A DNA stretch of 8,029 nucleotides, taken from positions 1-8,029 of the forward strand of contig JANOCR010000354.1 of NCBI GenBank assembly GCA_031412355.1. The letters are read 5' to 3'. The stretch is from JAENVT01 sp031412355. Lineage in GTDB: Bacteria > Actinomycetota > Acidimicrobiia > Acidimicrobiales > Ilumatobacteraceae. Position numbers and translations under genes: made by a program. A model generated the notes under the pieces. That model saw only the letters and a list, made by a program, of their open reading frames with translations, did no database searches and was not told the origin of the DNA. Shown in pieces: positions 5,972 to 8,029 of this stretch. Positions within the stretch are counted from its first letter, which is position 1, and each line of letters opens with the position of its first letter.

Positions 5972-6397
5972 TTACGAGACCTGCAGGCCCATGGAGCGGG
6001 CGGTGCCGCGGATCTGCTGCTTAGCAGCGTCGAGGTCGTAGGCATTGAGGTCGGGCATCTTGATCTTGGCGACCTCTTCGATATCGGCCTCGGTCACGGA
6101 ACCGGCAACCGTCTTGCCCGGCTCGGTCGAGCCCTTGGCCAGCCCAGCCTTCTGGCGCAGCAGCACTGCGGCCGGCGGGGTCTTCAAGATGAACGTGAAC
6201 GTGCGATCTTCGAAGATGGTGATCTCGACCGGGATGATCGTGCCGACCTGCGACTCGGTGGCGGCGTTGTACTGCTTGACGAAGTCCATGATGCCGACGC
6301 CATGCGGCCCGAGGGCCGTGCCGACCGGCGGGGCCGGGGTGGCCTTGCCCGCGGGGATCTGGATCTTGACGATCGCGCTGACCTTCTTCTTTGCCAT
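5972..6397 (-). CDS. rplK: 50S ribosomal protein L11
   Basis: L11 binds the GTPase-associated region of 23S rRNA, contacts L10 and elongation factors, and is needed for RelA-dependent sensing of uncharged tRNA. It is 141 residues, exactly typical. The N-terminal domain holds KIQIPAGKATPAPPVGTALG (11-30), with the proline-rich helix that thiostrepton-type antibiotics contact, followed by PHGVGIMDFVKQYN. The C-terminal RNA-binding domain shows KTPPAAVLL (72-80) and ends in RGTARSMGLQV. The ATG start has AAGGAA upstream. It follows nusG by 51 nt. No substitution suggesting thiopeptide resistance stands out by eye. Confidence 0.98.
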   Translation of the reverse strand: MAKKKVSAIVKIQIPAGKATPAPPVGTALGPHGVGIMDFVKQYNAATESQVGTIIPVEITIFEDRTFTFILKTPPAAVLLRQKAGLAKGSTEPGKTVAGSVTEADIEEVAKIKMPDLNAYDLDAAKQQIRGTARSMGLQVS

Positions 6398-6448
6398 GAC
6401 TACTTTTTCCTTGCCTGATTCTTGGGGGTATTCGAACGTCTGCTGCGG

Positions 6449-7219
6449 TTACAGCTTGGAGACTTGACTGAAGTCCATCTCCACCAGGGTCTCGCGACCG
6501 AAGATGTTGACGAGGACTTTGAGCTTCATGTGATCGGCGTTGATCTCGGCGATCGTGCCGGCGAAATCGGCGAACGGGCCTTCCTTGACGCGCACGCTCT
6601 CGCCGACCTCGTAGTCGAGCTTCGGCTTCTTGCGGTTCGGCAGGCCACCGGTGCCGTCGCCCTTGGCGGCAAGGAAGGTCTGCACCTCGCGGCGCGACAG
6701 TGGCGTGGGCTTTTGGCCCTGCTTGTTCTGACCGACGAAACCGGTGACACCAGGTGTGTTGCGAATGCAATACCAACTGTTGTCGTCCATCTGGCACCGC
6801 ACCAGCAAGTAGCCGGGGAAGACCTTCTTCTGCACGGTCTGCTTGCGACCGTTCTTGAACTCGTCGACTTCCTCCATGGGAATGACGACTTCGTAGATCT
6901 TTTCCTCCATGTTCATGCTCTGGATGCGAGCATGCAGGTTGGCGGTGACCTTCTTTTCGTAGCCCGACTGGGTGTGTACGACATACCACTGGCCTGGACG
7001 GGTCCACGGGTCGTCGACAACCTCTTCTTCGACCGCGGCGTCGTCGGTGGAGGTATCGTCGGCCTCGGTCGACAGGTCGAACGAGGCGTCGACGGTGTCG
7101 TCGGTGTCCTCAGTCGCCGCGGCCTCGGTCTCGACGGTTTCGGTTGCCGGTTCTTCGATGGCGCGTTCGTCGAGGGGTGTGGCTTCTGGATCTGTATCGG
7201 TGAGTAGTTCGTCGTTCAT
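6449..7219 (-). CDS. nusG: Transcription termination/antitermination protein NusG
   Basis: NusG binds RNA polymerase, alters pausing, and links it to Rho or to ribosomal protein S10. The start is the ATG at 7219, two bases after the secE stop (TGATCATG). No ribosome binding site is visible there, so translation probably depends on coupling to secE; a longer reading would run into secE. The product has 256 residues. Residues 1-70 are a low-complexity acidic extension rich in Asp, Glu and Thr. The NGN domain starts at GQWYVVHTQSGYEKK (76-90) and contains KVFPGYLLV (132-140) and NTPGVTGFVG. The KOW domain (about 203-256) includes ESVRVKEGPFADFAGTI. E. coli NusG is about 181 residues; the longer acidic N-terminus is common in actinobacterial homologues. 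Confidence 0.97.
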   Translation of the reverse strand: MNDELLTDTDPEATPLDERAIEEPATETVETEAAATEDTDDTVDASFDLSTEADDTSTDDAAVEEEVVDDPWTRPGQWYVVHTQSGYEKKVTANLHARIQSMNMEEKIYEVVIPMEEVDEFKNGRKQTVQKKVFPGYLLVRCQMDDNSWYCIRNTPGVTGFVGQNKQGQKPTPLSRREVQTFLAAKGDGTGGLPNRKKPKLDYEVGESVRVKEGPFADFAGTIAEINADHMKLKVLVNIFGRETLVEMDFSQVSKL

Positions 7220-7221
7220 GA

Positions 7222-7524
7222 TCAGTTGTCGTACAGCCAGCCCGCGAGCACGCCGAACAGCGAGTCGAGGCCGAAGATGTAGGCGGTGTAGATGATGACC
7301 GTGGTGAGCACGATCAGCGAGAAACGGCGTACTTCCGGCCACTTCGGCCAGGCAACCTTGCGCATTTCATCGCGTACTTCGCGGAGGTACATCGCCGGAG
7401 TCGTGCGCTCTTTGCGCTGACGAGCCTGCGGCGCCGGGGCGCGCGTCGGCCTGCCCTGGTCGTCGAGCGCGCCCATCTTCTTGAGCGAACGCTTTTGCTC
7501 TCGGTTGAGGTCATCCAGTGACAT
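7222..7524 (-). CDS. secE: Preprotein translocase subunit SecE
   Basis: SecE clamps SecY in the SecYEG membrane channel used for protein export. At 100 residues this is the short, single-spanning form found outside enterobacteria. The N-terminal 40 residues are charged and Pro/Arg-rich. The family's amphipathic helix follows, with REVRDEMRKVAWPKWPEV at 48-65. One transmembrane segment spans about residues 68-88 (SLIVLTTVIIYTAYIFGL). The ATG start has GGGAG upstream. Its stop lies 2 nt before the nusG start, giving the conserved secE-nusG pair, and the tRNA-Trp gene sits 24 nt upstream. Confidence 0.97.
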   Translation of the reverse strand: MSLDDLNREQKRSLKKMGALDDQGRPTRAPAPQARQRKERTTPAMYLREVRDEMRKVAWPKWPEVRRFSLIVLTTVIIYTAYIFGLDSLFGVLAGWLYDN

Positions 7525-7548
7525 TGATTGCTCCCATAGGGATGTGGG

Positions 7549-7621
7549 CAGGGCAGGAGGGACTCGAACCCCCGACCGTCGGTTTTGGAGACCGATGCTC
7601 TACCAACTGAGCTACTGCCCT
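7549..7621 (-). tRNA. tRNA-Trp (anticodon CCA)
   Basis: A complete 73-nt cloverleaf. The acceptor stem AGGGCAG pairs with CTGCCCT. The D arm is GCTC-AGTTGGTA-GAGC and the anticodon arm TCGGT-CTCCAAA-ACCGA, with anticodon CCA. The T arm is GGGGG-TTCGAGT-CCCTC, with one G-U pair. The discriminator base is G and the 3' CCA is not encoded. It lies between rpmG and secE, close enough to both to be cut out of the same transcript. A tRNA-Trp ahead of secE is seen in several bacterial phyla. Confidence 0.97.
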
Positions 7622-7632
7622 CAGAAGGGCGA

Positions 7633-7648
7633 CTGGTAACGCTACCAG
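7633..7648 (-). repeat. Hairpin upstream of tRNA-Trp
   Basis: CTGGTA and TACCAG pair perfectly around a 4-nt loop, 11 nt upstream of the mature tRNA 5' end. It could be a processing signal in a joint transcript. The same bases include TGGTAGCGT, which resembles an extended -10 (TGNTANNNT), so a tRNA promoter is an alternative reading. No U-tract supports a terminator. Confidence 0.35.
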
Positions 7649-7681
7649 CCACCCACAGAGGTTTACCCGGCGGTCAGCGGG

Positions 7682-7846
7682 TCACCGGGTTTCTTTGTGC
7701 GTCGTGTGCCGACGATCGTGTGAGCAGTACTTCTTCATCTCCAACCGCTCGCGATCATTGACCTTGGACTTCATGGTGATGTAGTTGCGCCGCTTGCATT
7801 CGGTGCACTCGAGGGTGATCTTCACCCGCTTGTCGTTTCTGGGCAT
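7682..7846 (-). CDS. rpmG: 50S ribosomal protein L33
   Basis: A small basic protein of the large subunit near the E site. It has 54 residues and matches family length and pattern: KRVKITLECTECKRRNYIT at 6-24, a LEMKKYC segment at 35-41 and the terminal HTTHKETR. The ATG is preceded by AGGAG with 8 nt spacing. The first zinc knuckle CxxC is present (Cys14, Cys17). In the second, only Cys41 remains: the usual CxxC reads C-S-H-D, so the fourth cysteine is replaced by Asp44, with His43 beside it. Metal binding is therefore uncertain. It lies 40 nt after tuf and 60 nt before tRNA-Trp. Confidence 0.95.
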   Translation of the reverse strand: MPRNDKRVKITLECTECKRRNYITMKSKVNDRERLEMKKYCSHDRRHTTHKETR

Positions 7847-7866
7847 GTCGCCGACTCCTGTTCTGC

Positions 7867-7900
7867 TACTTCGTGATCTCTGGTCGTTACTTCGTGATCT
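7867..7900 (-). repeat. 13-bp direct repeat of the tuf 3' end
   Basis: AGATCACGAAGTA occurs at 7888-7900, where it encodes the Ile-Thr-Lys end of EF-Tu and the first bases of the stop, and again at 7867-7879 in the gap before rpmG. The offset is 21 bp. It looks like a local duplication or a recombination scar at the gene end. Confidence 0.7.
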
Positions 7901-8029
7901 TGGTGACGCGGCCGGCGCCTACGGTGCGGCCACCTTCGCGGATCGCGAAGCGCAAACCCTCGTCCATCGCGATCGGCTTGCCCAACTCGACCGTGATCGC
8001 CACATTGTCACCAGGCATCACCATCTCGG
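7887..8029 (-). CDS. tuf: Elongation factor Tu, C-terminal 46 residues (5' end outside window)
   Basis: EF-Tu delivers aminoacyl-tRNA to the ribosome in a GTP-dependent cycle. Only the end of domain 3 is present, beginning EMVMPGDNVAITVEL and continuing through MDEGLRFAIREGGRTVGAGRV to the TAA stop. This is the strongly conserved C-terminus of the family and includes the RFAIREGGRTVGAG signature that contacts tRNA and kirromycin-type antibiotics. The GTPase domain lies beyond the window edge. The gene leads directly into rpmG with a 40-nt gap, so the two are probably co-transcribed. Confidence 0.97.
   Translation of the reverse strand, partial: EMVMPGDNVAITVELGKPIAMDEGLRFAIREGGRTVGAGRVTKITK

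Noticed and set aside
7667..7694. ACCCGG/CCGGGT inverted repeat over the rpmG stop as a terminator
   Set aside because: The loop is long, the stem overlaps coding sequence, no U-tract follows, and the genes downstream appear to be in the same run.

Overview
The window is a high-GC stretch of bacterial chromosome. It carries the conserved cluster for translation and transcription genes (tuf, rpmG, tRNA-Trp, secE, nusG, rplK, rplA, rplJ, rplL, rpoB), read on the minus strand. The protein sequences, the GTG start of rpoB, the acidic N-terminal extension of NusG and the separation of rplL from rpoB all fit an actinobacterium. The order tuf-rpmG-tRNA-Trp-secE suggests a deep-branching class such as Acidimicrobiia, but that placement is an inference.

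Layout from the right edge (transcription runs right to left): the tail of tuf (7887-8029), rpmG (7682-7846), tRNA-Trp (7549-7621), secE (7222-7524), nusG (6449-7219), rplK (5972-6397), rplA (5178-5894), an untranslated leader of about 190 nt, rplJ (4444-4980) and rplL (3992-4381). A long hairpin follows rplL. Next come two genes that do not belong to the classical cluster: a tandem-domain GNAT acetyltransferase (minus strand, about 3073-3921) and a family 1 glycoside hydrolase (plus strand, 1652-3019). A 318-nt divergent spacer then separates the hydrolase from the first 444 codons of rpoB (1-1333), which runs off the left edge inside the rifampicin-resistance region.

How the parts work together: tuf, rpmG, rplK, rplA, rplJ and rplL supply elongation factor and 50S subunit proteins. 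tRNA-Trp serves decoding, SecE is a translocon subunit, NusG couples RNA polymerase to other factors, and RpoB is the polymerase beta subunit. Two control points can be read. One is the rplJ leader, which can form a three-way junction and a helix over the ribosome binding site, as expected for L10/L12 autoregulation. The other is a strong consensus-like promoter for rpoB, so rpoB is transcribed independently of rplJL.

The most noteworthy signals are: (1) two near-identical palindromic elements of about 47 nt that bracket the acetyltransferase gene, each 11 nt beyond a stop codon of a gene reading into it; (2) a perfect 12-bp direct repeat around the rpoB promoter; (3) a 13-bp duplication of the tuf 3' end just past its stop; and (4) an L33 protein lacking one zinc-ligand cysteine. 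No CRISPR array, transposase, integrase or clearly new multi-gene system is visible.
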